A stretch of 64,000 nt of DNA from Enhydrobacter aerosaccus (GTDB lineage Bacteria; Pseudomonadota; Alphaproteobacteria; Reyranellales; Reyranellaceae): NCBI GenBank assembly GCA_903915535.1, contig CAIWTJ010000199.1, forward strand, positions 1 to 64,000. Reading direction: 5' to 3'. The position numbers and the translations under genes were made by a program. The notes under the pieces are model-generated. The model was not told the DNA's origin. It made no database searches and was given only the letters and a program-made list of their open reading frames with translations. Of this stretch, positions 53,281-64,000 are shown piece by piece (within the stretch, counting starts at the first letter, position 1; every line of letters begins with the position of its first letter).

Positions 53281-54252
53281 ATGGATCATCTGCTGACCCT
53301 CCTGCGGGCCGCTGCCGAAGACACACGGCTGCGCGTTCTGGCCCTCGCCGCCCGCGAAGACCTGACGGTGAGCGACTACGTCCACGTGCTGGGACAGAGC
53401 CAGCCCAGGGTGTCGCGCCACCTGAAATTGCTGGTGGAAGCAGGCCTTCTGGAGCGTTTCCGGGAGGCCCAGTTCACCCGCTTCCGCCTGGTTACCTCGG
53501 GCGACGACGCGGCCCTGGTGCGCGAATTCGTGCGCCGGCTCGATCCCAAGCATCCCCGCCTCGCCACCGATCGCGCCCGGCTCGACGCCCTGCAGCAGCG
53601 CCGCCAGACCGCCGCCGCGCGGTTCTTCCGCGACAATGCCCAGCGCTGGGACGAGTTGCGCGCGCTGCACGTGGCCGACCGCGAGATCGAACGCGCGCTC
53701 GTCCATCACCTGCCGCTGGGCGCCCGCCGCCTGCTCGACATCGGCACCGGCACCGGCCGGCTGCTCGAGGTGCTGGCGCCCAAGGTCGAACAGGCGATCG
53801 GCGTCGACCAGAGCCGCGAGATGCTGGCGCTCGCGCGCGCCAACCTCGCGCGCGCCGGCATCGAAAACGCCGACATCCGCCAGGGTGACATGTATGCGCT
53901 GCCCTTCGAGGCCGGCAGCTTCGACGTGGTCACCATCCATCATGTGCTGCACTACGCCGACGATCCGTCCGCCGCGCTGAGCGAAGCCGCGCGCGTGGTG
54001 AAGCCGGGCGGGACGGTGCTGGTCGTCGATTTCGCGCCGCACGACCTGGTCGAACTGAAGCGCGAGCATGCGCACGTTCATCTCGGCTTCGCCGACAACC
54101 AGGTCCAGGGCTGGCTGAAGACGGCCGGTCTCACGCCGCTCGAGCCGATCCATTTCCCCGGCCGCCGCCTGATGACGGGCATCTGGCGCGGCGAGCGCGC
54201 GGTGCCGCAGCGCGCGCCCGCGCGGCCGGTCGCCGTCCAAGGAGTTTCGTGA
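53281..54252 (+). CDS. ArsR-family regulator fused to SAM-dependent methyltransferase (SahR-like)
   Basis: A 323-residue two-domain protein. Residues 1-85 form an ArsR winged helix: DTRLRVLALAAREDLTVSDY, VLGQSQPRVSRHLKLLVEAG. Residues about 140-265 form a class-I methyltransferase with motif I RRLLDIGTGTGRLLEVL, then GVDQSREMLALARAN, FDVVTIHHVLHYADD and VVKPGGTVLVVDF. Such fusions precede methionine-cycle genes in alphaproteobacteria, where they match the SahR regulator of S-adenosylhomocysteine response. Here it precedes metF and metH, so sensing SAH/SAM is the best guess. The methyltransferase half may serve only to bind ligand. Confidence 0.9.
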   Translation: MDHLLTLLRAAAEDTRLRVLALAAREDLTVSDYVHVLGQSQPRVSRHLKLLVEAGLLERFREAQFTRFRLVTSGDDAALVREFVRRLDPKHPRLATDRARLDALQQRRQTAAARFFRDNAQRWDELRALHVADREIERALVHHLPLGARRLLDIGTGTGRLLEVLAPKVEQAIGVDQSREMLALARANLARAGIENADIRQGDMYALPFEAGSFDVVTIHHVLHYADDPSAALSEAARVVKPGGTVLVVDFAPHDLVELKREHAHVHLGFADNQVQGWLKTAGLTPLEPIHFPGRRLMTGIWRGERAVPQRAPARPVAVQGVS

Positions 54253-54265
54253 TGGGAGTCTTCCG

Positions 54266-55171
54266 ATGATTGGCGCCTCCGAGTTTCCCGCACGCTCGCC
54301 GCAGCGCCTGCAGGTCTCGTTCGAGTTCTCGCCGCCCAAGACCGAGGCCGCGGAGCGCACCCTGTGGGAAACCGTGACCCGTCTGACGCCGCTGCGTCCG
54401 GCCTTCTTCTCCGTGACCTACGGTGCGGGCGGCTCGACTCGCCAGCGCACGCACGAGACGGTGGCGCGCCTCAAGAAAGAGACCGGTATCGACGCCGCCG
54501 CCCATCTCACCTGCGTCGCCGCGACGAGGGGCGAGATCGACGACGTCGCGCGCGCCTATTGGGACGCCGGCATCCGCCACATCGTGGCGCTGCGCGGCGA
54601 TCCGCCGACCGGCATGGGCACCAAATATAGCCCGCATGCCGGCGGTTACGAGAATGCCGCTGCCCTCGTGGCCGGTCTCAAGAAGATCGGCGACTTCCAG
54701 ATCAGCGTCGCGGGCTATCCCGAGAAGCATCCGGACTCGCAGAGCGTCGAGGACGATCTCGACAACCTGAAGCGCAAGGTCGATGCCGGCGCCGACCGCT
54801 GCATCACGCAGTTCTTCTTCGACGCCGACGACTTCCTGCGCTTCCGCGACCACGCCGCGCAGCGCGGCATCAAGGTGCCGATCGTGCCCGGCGTCATGCC
54901 CGTCTCGAACTTCCAGGGCATCACCCGGATGGCCGCCCTCTGCGGCTCGAAGGTGCCGGCGTGGCTCGCCGAGATGTTCCAGGGTCTGGAAGAAGACATC
55001 GAGACTCGCCGCATGATCGCCGCCACCGTCGCGGGCGACCTCTGCCGCCGCTTGCGCAACGAAGGCGTCGAGCAGTTCCATTTCTATACGTTGAACCGCG
55101 CGGACCTCACGTTCGCGATCTGCCATCTGCTGGGAGTACGTCCCCATGAGCACACCCATGACGCGCGCTGA
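54266..55171 (+). CDS. metF: 5,10-methylenetetrahydrofolate reductase
   Basis: A 301-residue FAD enzyme of the MetF family. Conserved parts are VSFEFSPPKTEAAERTLWET (catalytic Glu in FEF), FFSVTYGAGGSTR, AHLTCVAATRGEID, IVALRGDPPTG, FQISVAGYPEKHPDS, DRCITQFFFDADDFLRF and VPIVPGVMPVSNFQGI. It makes 5-methyltetrahydrofolate, the methyl donor for the MetH genes that follow. It is 13 bases after the regulator gene and overlaps the first metH gene by 26 bases. Confidence 0.97.
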   Translation: MIGASEFPARSPQRLQVSFEFSPPKTEAAERTLWETVTRLTPLRPAFFSVTYGAGGSTRQRTHETVARLKKETGIDAAAHLTCVAATRGEIDDVARAYWDAGIRHIVALRGDPPTGMGTKYSPHAGGYENAAALVAGLKKIGDFQISVAGYPEKHPDSQSVEDDLDNLKRKVDAGADRCITQFFFDADDFLRFRDHAAQRGIKVPIVPGVMPVSNFQGITRMAALCGSKVPAWLAEMFQGLEEDIETRRMIAATVAGDLCRRLRNEGVEQFHFYTLNRADLTFAICHLLGVRPHEHTHDAR

Positions 55172-56228
55172 AAAAGCCGACCAGCTGCAGGCGATTGCCC
55201 GTGACCGGATCCTGGTCAAGGACGGCCCCTACGGCACGGCCATCCAGACCTACAAGCTCGACGAGGCGGGCTATCGCGGCCTCACCGGCTGCAACGGGCG
55301 GACGTTCCAGCTCGACCAGAAGGGCAACAACGACCTGTTGAACCTGACGCGTCCCGACGTGGTGAGCGCGATCTGCAACGCCTACATCGACGCCGGCGCG
55401 GACCTTCTGGCGACCAACACGTTCAACGCCAACGCGATCAGCCTGGGCGACTACGGCATCTCCAACCTGGCGCGCGAGATCAACCTCGCCGCCGCCAGGT
55501 TGACCCGCGCCTGTGCCGATGCGGCCACCGCGAAGGATCCGGCCAAGCCGCGCTTCGTGGCGGGCGCGTTGGGACCGACGAACAAGACCCTGTCGATCTC
55601 GCCCAACGTCAACGATCCCGGCTATCGCGCCGTCACCTTCGACGAGGTGAAGGGGATATACCGCGAGCAGATCGAGGGGCTGCTCGACGGCGGCGTCGAC
55701 TTCATCCTGATCGAGACGGTATTCGACACGCTGAACGCGAAGGCCGCGATCGTGGCCGTCTCCGAAGCAGGCGAGGCGCGCGACGAGGTGATCCCCGTCA
55801 TGGTCTCCATGACCCTGACCGATCTCGCGGGCCGCAACCTGTCCGGCCAGACCGTCGAGGCGTTCTGGCATTCGGTGCGCCACGCGAGGCCGCTGACCAT
55901 GGGCCTCAACTGCTCGTTCGGCGCCACGGAACTGCATCCGTACGTTAATGCGCTCAACCCGCAGGTCGACGGCATGGTCTGCGTCTATCCGAACGCCGGT
56001 CTGCCCAACGAGCTCGGCGCCTACGACGAGCCGCCCGAGATGACGGCGAAGCTCGTGAAGGGCTGGGCCGAGAACGGCTGGCTGAACATGGTGGGCGGCT
56101 GCTGCGGCACGACGCCGGCACACATCAAGGCCGTGGCCGAGGCGGTCAAGGGCGTCAAGCCGCGCACGTGGCACGCTCTGCCGCCGGCGCTGCGTCTCAG
56201 TGGCATGGAAGCAGCGAGTTTCTTTTAA
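55146..56228 (+). CDS. metH: Methionine synthase, homocysteine-binding subunit (split MetH)
   Basis: A 360-residue protein equal to the first (homocysteine methyltransferase) module of cobalamin-dependent MetH. The barrel starts DRILVKDGPYGTAIQTYKLD; the zinc cysteines are in TMGLNCSFGA and GGCCGTTPAHI. The remaining modules are in the next gene, which starts directly after this stop, so the two products must act together. The split is genuine: the reading frames differ only by a clean stop (TAA) and a new ATG, and it is known in several alphaproteobacteria. Confidence 0.94.
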   Translation: MSTPMTRAEKADQLQAIARDRILVKDGPYGTAIQTYKLDEAGYRGLTGCNGRTFQLDQKGNNDLLNLTRPDVVSAICNAYIDAGADLLATNTFNANAISLGDYGISNLAREINLAAARLTRACADAATAKDPAKPRFVAGALGPTNKTLSISPNVNDPGYRAVTFDEVKGIYREQIEGLLDGGVDFILIETVFDTLNAKAAIVAVSEAGEARDEVIPVMVSMTLTDLAGRNLSGQTVEAFWHSVRHARPLTMGLNCSFGATELHPYVNALNPQVDGMVCVYPNAGLPNELGAYDEPPEMTAKLVKGWAENGWLNMVGGCCGTTPAHIKAVAEAVKGVKPRTWHALPPALRLSGMEAASFF

Positions 56229-58839
<2,611 letters not shown>

Positions 58840-58853
<14 letters not shown>

Positions 58854-59592
58854 TCCGGCGCTTTGGGGCTACGCCCTCGTCCTGGCGATCGGCACGGTCG
58901 CGGGGCTGGTGAGCGGCATCGTCGGCACCGGCGCCACGATCATCCTGCTGCCGGTGCTGGCGCTGGTCTTCGGACCGAAGGCGGCGATCCCGATCATGTC
59001 GATCGTGGCGCTGATGTCGAACTTCGCCAAGATCACCTCGTGGTGGCGCGAGATCGACTGGCGCGCGACCGCCGCCTATGCCGCGGGCGGCATCCCCGGC
59101 GCCGCGCTGGGCGCGCGCACCATGCTCAGCCTGCCGCCGCGGCTGGTCGACGTCGCGCTCGGCACGTTCTTCCTGGTGATGATCCCGGGCCGCCGATGGC
59201 TTGCCGCGCGCAACTACACGGTCGGCCTGCCGTTGCTCGCGGTCGGCGGCCTCGCCATCGGCTTCCTGACCGGCATCGTGGTCTCCACCGGCCCGATCAC
59301 CGTGCCGCTGTTCAGCGCCTACGGCCTCGTGAAAGGCGGTTTCATCGCGACGGAAGCGGCCTCGTCGCTCGCCATGTACATCAGCAAGGCGATCACCTTT
59401 CGCACCTTCGGCGCGCTGCCGACCGACATGATCGTGCGCGGGCTGATCACGGGTTCCTCGGTGATGGCGGGAACCTATCTCGCCAAGCGGCTCGTCGAGC
59501 GTCTCAGCATCGCCAGCTTCCAGCGCCTGCTGGACGTCGTGATGCTGCTTTCGGGCTGTTCGCTGCTGTGGGCCGCGCTAGACTGGCGATAG
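58840..59592 (+). CDS. TSUP (TauE/SafE) family permease
   Basis: A 250-residue inner-membrane protein with about eight hydrophobic helices. The two half-repeats typical of the family are visible: [20 protein letters not shown] near the N-terminus and [20 protein letters not shown] in the middle. These proteins move sulfite, sulfonates or other small sulfur-containing or organic anions. ATG 58840 lies inside the end of metH (14-base overlap), so it belongs to the methionine operon, which points to a sulfur compound; the actual substrate is unknown. Confidence 0.88.
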
Positions 59593-59609
59593 CTCCCAGG
59601 GAGGATCGC

Positions 59610-60476
59610 ATGCTGGCCAACACCACCCGGACCTTGACCGAAGCGCAGCGCGAACAGTGGGCCGTCGACGGCTACCTGCAGCTCGAAGGCGCGCTCACCC
59701 CGGCCGAAGTCGAGTTCTTCTCCGACCTGCTCGACAACACGGTGCGCACGCAGCCGGGCTACGAGCCCGCGCCCTCGATACAGCGCGGCCACTACGAGTG
59801 GAAGCTGCCCGACCAGAACAAGGACGCGTTCATGGATCGGCGCGACCTGCTGCCCTATCACCCGGCCTTCATCGACCTGATCGACAAGCCCGCGATCTTC
59901 GACCTGATCCTCGACCTGATGGGTCCCTACATCCAGTTCTCGATGAGCCAGGCGATCATCCGCGCCTCGACCGACATGTTCCCGGGCTACATCCACACCG
60001 ACGGCGGCGAAGCGCAGAAGACGATCCGCGTGAGCGAGACCAGCCGGCCGCTCGCGGTGAAGGTGATGTACCTGCTGACCGACGTGACGGCCGACGACAG
60101 CGGCAACTTCACCGTCTTCCCCGGCAGCCACCTGCGCCCCTTCGCGACGCGCGACGACCGCATCCCGGGTCCCAAGACCCCGGGCACCGTGCCGCTGCTC
60201 GGCAAGGCGGGCGATGCCTATGTCTTCCCGCACGCGATCTGGCACGGCCCCTCGCCCAACCACTCCGGCAAGGCGCGCAAGACCATCCTCTACAACTACT
60301 GCCAGATGTTCATGCGCGCCTACGACTACAGCGGCCCGTACACGGCGCTGTTCGACAAGTGCACGCCGCGCCAGCGCCGCCTGCTGGGCGACCTCGGCCA
60401 CGGCCCCGACTTCCGGCCCGGCGACTTCTTCTACGCGCCGCTCGACCAGGAAGCGGTGATGACCGGCGCCGCCTAG
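59610..60476 (+). CDS. Phytanoyl-CoA dioxygenase (PhyH) family protein
   Basis: A 288-residue Fe(II)/2-oxoglutarate oxygenase. The iron-binding HxD is in GYIHTDGGEA, the distal His in PHAIWHGPSPNH, and the 2-oxoglutarate Arg in GKARKTILYNYCQ. Strand segments GNFTVFPGSHLRP and VKVMYLLTDVTADDSGN fit the double-stranded beta helix. It hydroxylates an unknown organic substrate. Start ATG 59610 has GGGAGG eight bases upstream. It lies 17 bases after the TSUP gene and may share its transcript. Confidence 0.9.
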   Translation: MLANTTRTLTEAQREQWAVDGYLQLEGALTPAEVEFFSDLLDNTVRTQPGYEPAPSIQRGHYEWKLPDQNKDAFMDRRDLLPYHPAFIDLIDKPAIFDLILDLMGPYIQFSMSQAIIRASTDMFPGYIHTDGGEAQKTIRVSETSRPLAVKVMYLLTDVTADDSGNFTVFPGSHLRPFATRDDRIPGPKTPGTVPLLGKAGDAYVFPHAIWHGPSPNHSGKARKTILYNYCQMFMRAYDYSGPYTALFDKCTPRQRRLLGDLGHGPDFRPGDFFYAPLDQEAVMTGAA

Positions 60477-60483
60477 GCGGCGA

Positions 60484-61632
60484 ATGTTCACTCTCGGACG
60501 CCGAGGCTTTCTGATCGGCAGCAGCGGCTTGCTGTCCGCCTGCGCCGCGACCGCGCCGACCCCCTCGTTGCCGCCGATCCGCGCGCGCACCGATCGCATC
60601 TACGACATGGCCGTCTGCCTGCGCCCATTCCGCGCGGCCGGGCCGCGCCTCGACACCGAGCGCCTGGGCAACACGCTGGTCGTGCACAACTATGGACACG
60701 GCGGCAGCGGCTGGTCGCTGTCCTGGGGCTCGAGCGCCATTGCCGTCGCCAAGGCGATGCAGGCGAGCCCGCAGGAGATCGCCGTCATCGGCTGCGGCGC
60801 GCTCGGTCTAACCTCGGCGATCCTAGCGCAGCGCGCGGGCGCAAAGGTCACGATCTACGCGCGCGAGCAGATTCCCGATACGCGCTCCTTCCGCGCGAGC
60901 GGCGCCTGGACGCCGGACTCCCGCATCGCGCTCACCAGCGTGGCGGCCCCAGGCTTCGCGGCCGAGTGGGAGCAGATGGCGCGCACGTCGTTCAAGACGC
61001 ATCGCCAATATCTCGGCCTGCCCGGCACGCCGGTCGAATGGACCGACTATTATTCGATCCGCACCGACCAACCGTCGCCGCCCCCGGCGCCCGTCACTCC
61101 CGCGGTGCCCAGGCTCGATTTCGCCTCCTACAGCCGCAGCATCGCCGACCTCATGCCGCGCGGCCGCAAGCTTGCCCCCGACGCATCGCCCTTCCGCGCG
61201 AGCGCCGTCTATCAGAACGAAATCATGGTCTTCAATATCGCCGACTACGGCCACACGCTGCTGAACGACTTCTTCCTCGCGGGCGGCCAGTTCCGCCACG
61301 CCGACTTCCATTCACCGGCCGAAATCGCGGCATTGGGCAAGAGCGTGGTCATCAATTGCACGGGCTACGGCGCCCGCGCCCTCTGGAAGGACGAATCGGT
61401 CGTGCCGGTGCGCGGCCAGATCGCGCGCCTCATCCCGCAGCCGGAAGTGCGGTACGGGCTCGACTACAAGCGCGTCTTTGTGGTGCCGCGCCGCGACGGC
61501 ATCATCGTGCAGGACGTCAGCGGCGGCGACATGAAGGGCTACGGCGACGCCAGCGAGACCGTGGACCGCGCCGAGTCCGAACGCGCCGTGACGACGCTGG
61601 CGGAACTCTTCAGTTCGGGCGTCGCAGCCTAG
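60484..61632 (+). CDS. Exported FAD-dependent oxidoreductase (D-amino-acid-oxidase-like)
   Basis: A 382-residue flavoprotein of the DAO fold. The N-terminus LGRRGFLIGSSGLLSAC combines a twin-arginine motif with a lipobox (Cys20), so it is probably exported folded and lipid-anchored. The FAD motif is IAVIGCGALGLTSAILAQ; VINCTGYGARALWKD and VPVRGQIARLIPQ match D-amino-acid/glycine oxidases. The substrate is likely an amine or amino acid. It is seven bases after the PhyH gene; its stop lies in a CTAG shared with the convergent TauD gene. Confidence 0.87.
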   Translation: MFTLGRRGFLIGSSGLLSACAATAPTPSLPPIRARTDRIYDMAVCLRPFRAAGPRLDTERLGNTLVVHNYGHGGSGWSLSWGSSAIAVAKAMQASPQEIAVIGCGALGLTSAILAQRAGAKVTIYAREQIPDTRSFRASGAWTPDSRIALTSVAAPGFAAEWEQMARTSFKTHRQYLGLPGTPVEWTDYYSIRTDQPSPPPAPVTPAVPRLDFASYSRSIADLMPRGRKLAPDASPFRASAVYQNEIMVFNIADYGHTLLNDFFLAGGQFRHADFHSPAEIAALGKSVVINCTGYGARALWKDESVVPVRGQIARLIPQPEVRYGLDYKRVFVVPRRDGIIVQDVSGGDMKGYGDASETVDRAESERAVTTLAELFSSGVAA

Positions 61633-62483
61633 GCAGCCGGCTCCAGCGCGCACCCGGACACCGTGATGCGGTGCATCAGCCGGCGCTCGCCCTGGTAATC
61701 GTTGGCGGCGTAATGCCAGGTCGCACGATTGTCCCAGAAGGCGATCGAGCCCTCGCGCCAGCGGAAGCGGCAGGTAAACTCCGGCCGCGCAGCATGGCGA
61801 TAGAGCTGTTCGAGCAGCGGCTTGCTGTCCTCCACCGACCAGTCCTCGAAGCGCAGCGTAAAGGCCGAGTTGACGTAGAGCGCCTTGCGGCCGCTCAGCG
61901 GGTGGCGGATCACGACGGGATGCACCACGTCGGCTCCCACCTTGTCCTGATTGGCGTAACGGCTCGCCCCTTCCGGGTTCTGGGCGTTCACGCCACTTTT
62001 GCCGAAGATGTGGGCCGAGCCGTGGACCGCGCGCATGCCTTCGAGCGTGCGTTGCAGGCCGGGCGAGAGAGTCTCGAAGGCGCGATACATGTTGGCGAAC
62101 AGCGTGTCGCCGCCCTCTTCCGGAAGCTCGCGCGCCAGCAGGATCGAGCCCATTGCGGGTTCGGGGTCGTAGCTGTGGTCGGTGTGCCAGCCGCCGCCGA
62201 TGTTGGTCTTCTGCTCCGGCTCCTTGCGGACCTCGGCGATCTCGGGATATCCCGCGACCGGCTTGAAGAAGCGATTGACGTCGATCGGCGCCCAGCGGCG
62301 CGCGAATTCGATGTGCTGCTCGGGCGTCAGCTTCTGGTCGCGGAAGAAGACGACACCGTGCTCGACGAAGGCGCGCTGGACCTCGTCCCACTGGCGATTG
62401 CTCATCGCCTTGAGATCGACGCCCAGCACCTCTGCGCCGCAGCCGCCGGTGAGCTTGCGGACCTCGACGGTTTCGTACGCCAT
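61629..62483 (-). CDS. TauD/TfdA-family 2-oxoglutarate dioxygenase
   Basis: A 284-residue Fe(II)/2-oxoglutarate oxygenase. The iron triad is in GGWHTDHSYD and the distal His in NRATWHYAAND, with the co-substrate Arg in RRLMHRITVSG. The N-terminal VRKLTGGCGAEVLGVDL and FVEHGVVFFRDQKLTPEQH are typical of TauD relatives. It may oxidise taurine, an alkylsulfonate or an aryloxy acid. It is 22 bases downstream of the fumarylacetoacetase-family gene on the same strand, forming a short operon. Confidence 0.92.
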   Translation of the reverse strand: MAYETVEVRKLTGGCGAEVLGVDLKAMSNRQWDEVQRAFVEHGVVFFRDQKLTPEQHIEFARRWAPIDVNRFFKPVAGYPEIAEVRKEPEQKTNIGGGWHTDHSYDPEPAMGSILLARELPEEGGDTLFANMYRAFETLSPGLQRTLEGMRAVHGSAHIFGKSGVNAQNPEGASRYANQDKVGADVVHPVVIRHPLSGRKALYVNSAFTLRFEDWSVEDSKPLLEQLYRHAARPEFTCRFRWREGSIAFWDNRATWHYAANDYQGERRLMHRITVSGCALEPAA

Positions 62484-62505
62484 GTCGCCTTCTCCTTCGG
62501 AGCGT

Positions 62506-63378
62506 CTACGCCCCTTGCGCGATCGGATTGCGCAGCACGCCGATCTTCTCGATCTCGACTTCGCAAACGTCGCCAGGCTTCAGCCAGGGCTGCGGGTTGC
62601 GCGCCATCGCCACGCCCGACGGCGTGCCCGTGATGATGATATCGCCCGGCTCGAGCGTCATGACCTTCGACATCTCGCAGACCAGCGTCGGCACGTCGAA
62701 GATCAGGTCGTCGGTGTTGCTGTCCTGCATGGTGACGCCGTTCACGCGCGTGGTGATGCGCAGCGGCGCCGCGCCCGGCGGCAGCTCGTCCGGGGTCACG
62801 ATGTCGGGGCCGAAACCGCCGGTGGCGTCGAAGTTCTTGCCGAGCGTGAACTGGCCGCCGGACTTCCGCTGCCAGTCGCGGATCGAGCCGTCGTTGAAGC
62901 ACGCGTAGCCGCCGATCACGCCGAGCGCCTTCTCCTTCGGCACGTTGCGGCACTTCTTGGCGATCACGATAGTGAGCTCGGCCTCCCAGTCGTACTGCTC
63001 GGAATGCGTCGTCGACAGCATCTTGCCGTTGTGCGGCACCAGCGTGTTCTGGAAGCGCGTGAACACGACGGGATAGCTCGGGATCGGGCTGCCGGTCTCC
63101 TCGGCATGCTTGCGGTAGTTGAGGCCGATGCACAGGATCTTGCCCGGCGCGGGGATCGGGCAGAGGTATTTGGCCGACTTCTCCGACACCGTGGCACCTG
63201 CCTTCGGCTTGGCGCAGGCCTTGAGCACCGCCTGCTGGAGCTTCTTGCCGCCGGCCAGGATCTCGACGACCGATTTGGGGCCGCGTGGCATCTGCTTGGA
63301 GAGGTCGATGACCTTGCCATCGCCCATTTTGACGCCGACCGCCGGCTTGCCGCCGCTGTTGATGGTGCACAGACGCAT
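62506..63378 (-). CDS. Fumarylacetoacetate hydrolase family protein
   Basis: A 290-residue FAH-fold enzyme. The core is ILCIGLNYRKHAEETGSPIP, DWEAELTIVIAKKCRNVPKE (metal Glu residues), GGYACFNDGSIRDWQRKSGG, GFGPDIVTPDEL and PGDIIITGTPSGVAMARNPQ. Members cleave acylpyruvates, decarboxylate oxalocrotonate or hydrolyse similar C-C bonds in catabolic pathways. ATG 63378 is preferred over the longer open frame to 63462, since MRLCTINSGGKPAVGV is the usual N-terminus. It precedes the TauD gene, so the pair may break down one compound. Confidence 0.92.
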   Translation of the reverse strand: MRLCTINSGGKPAVGVKMGDGKVIDLSKQMPRGPKSVVEILAGGKKLQQAVLKACAKPKAGATVSEKSAKYLCPIPAPGKILCIGLNYRKHAEETGSPIPSYPVVFTRFQNTLVPHNGKMLSTTHSEQYDWEAELTIVIAKKCRNVPKEKALGVIGGYACFNDGSIRDWQRKSGGQFTLGKNFDATGGFGPDIVTPDELPPGAAPLRITTRVNGVTMQDSNTDDLIFDVPTLVCEMSKVMTLEPGDIIITGTPSGVAMARNPQPWLKPGDVCEVEIEKIGVLRNPIAQGA

Positions 63379-63478
63379 TGAACTTTCCCCCTCAGGACTC
63401 GTTGGATTTTCTCCGGGGCGTAAGCTCCTCCCTCCCGCAGCGCCGGTCAAGCGCGTCGCCATCTGTTAAGGTCATTGC

Positions 63479-64000
63479 ATGCGGAGCCCGATTTTCCTCG
63501 GTCTTTTGATTCTCGCGACACCGGCTGCGGCGCAGATGGTGGCGCCGCTCACGACGTCGGACGGCAAGATCGCATGCACCCAGGGCAGCACCGGCGTCGG
63601 CCGTGCCAATCAATGGGAAGCGGTTGCCGACAAGGCGGCGCTCGGCGGCTGGGCGCTGGCCGAAACGGCCGGCGACGCCACGGATCTCCGCTTTCCGCTC
63701 TGCGTCGCGGCGCAGATCGTCGCTCGCGATGTCGATGCGACGCTGCGCTTCAAGATCGTCTCGGGCACGCGCGCCCAGGTCGCTGGCCTCATGCTGCGGG
63801 CGCAAAGCGGCAGCGACTATTACGTCGCGCGCGCCAGCGCGACCGACGGCACGGTGCGGTTCTATCGCATGGCGGGCGGACGGCGTGCCGAACTCGCGAA
63901 CAAGAAGGCGCCCGTGACCCTAGGCGAGCAGCATGCGCTGCGCGTGATCGCCAAGCGCGACCGGTTCGAAATCTTCTTCGACGATACGTCGCTGTTCACG
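63479..64000 (+). CDS. Secreted protein, N-terminal part (runs off window)
   Basis: The first 174 codons are present and the frame is still open at the window edge. A short signal peptide (MRSPIFLGLLILATPAAAQ) precedes a beta-rich domain: RFPLCVAAQIVARDVDATLR, QVAGLMLRAQSGSDYYVARA, GTVRFYRMAGGRRAELANKK, RDRFEIFFDDTSLF. This resembles laminin-G/concanavalin-like or DUF1080 (family 16-like) jelly-roll domains found in exported sugar-related proteins. The role is not known. Confidence 0.8.
   Translation, partial: MRSPIFLGLLILATPAAAQMVAPLTTSDGKIACTQGSTGVGRANQWEAVADKAALGGWALAETAGDATDLRFPLCVAAQIVARDVDATLRFKIVSGTRAQVAGLMLRAQSGSDYYVARASATDGTVRFYRMAGGRRAELANKKAPVTLGEQHALRVIAKRDRFEIFFDDTSLFT

Overview
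The window is 64 kb of high-GC chromosomal DNA that is almost fully coding on both strands. It suggests a free-living alphaproteobacterium of the Rhodospirillales/Reyranella kind. The grounds are a NodT-type efflux outer-membrane factor, an mlaA-mlaC pair, a methionine synthase split into two genes behind an ArsR-methyltransferase regulator, an orphan Bug-type binding protein, and many genes for scavenging organic acids, peptides and amines. This placement is inference; there is no rRNA. No phage, insertion sequence, CRISPR array or toxin system was seen.

Layout. 1-3815: a tetR-led RND efflux operon on the minus strand with a palindromic operator over its promoter. 3888-5617: a crotonase and a double-hotdog thioesterase, divergent. 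5622-8961: an Hpt protein, a hybrid histidine kinase and an OmpR-type regulator around an AT-rich divergent promoter region. 8985-9060: a CAU-anticodon tRNA. 9395-13176: a four-gene polyamine-type ABC importer. 13180-20557: a VOC protein, an atypical M20 hydrolase and a complete dipeptide-type ABC importer. 20654-25284: SDR, Bug receptor, Gfo/Idh/MocA dehydrogenase, RidA protein and flavin monooxygenase. 25363-31637: canonical M20 peptidase, acyl-CoA dehydrogenase, IlvD/Edd dehydratase and LLM monooxygenase. 31634-34992: a GMC dehydrogenase with its small subunit, and a dialkylglycine-decarboxylase-like enzyme.

34996-43564 is the most unusual part for signalling. A minus-strand unit runs from a 1120-residue five-PAS histidine kinase through a PhnD-like binding protein without a signal peptide and a His/Cys-rich TPR protein to an MFS transporter. 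Beside it lie a protein made of two receiver-like domains lacking the phosphorylated Asp, a single-domain receiver, and a receiver-MarR fusion that overlaps the pyrophosphatase gene. 45074-48733: EttA, SelD and a Sel1-repeat fragment. 48776-53070: a secreted hypothetical protein, a TIM-barrel isomerase, a small secreted protein, CysE, MlaC and MlaA.

53281-59592 is a methionine-cycle operon: ArsR-methyltransferase regulator, metF, split metH (two genes) and a TSUP permease, with an AT-rich dyad placed over the promoter. 59610-63378 has a PhyH-type oxygenase, an FAD oxidoreductase, a TauD-type oxygenase and a fumarylacetoacetase-family hydrolase. The window ends inside a secreted protein gene. 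The best candidates for less-described biology are the kinase/PhnD-like/TPR/MFS unit, the double pseudo-receiver, the metal-ligand-deficient M20 protein and the methionine operon with its apparently leaderless regulator.
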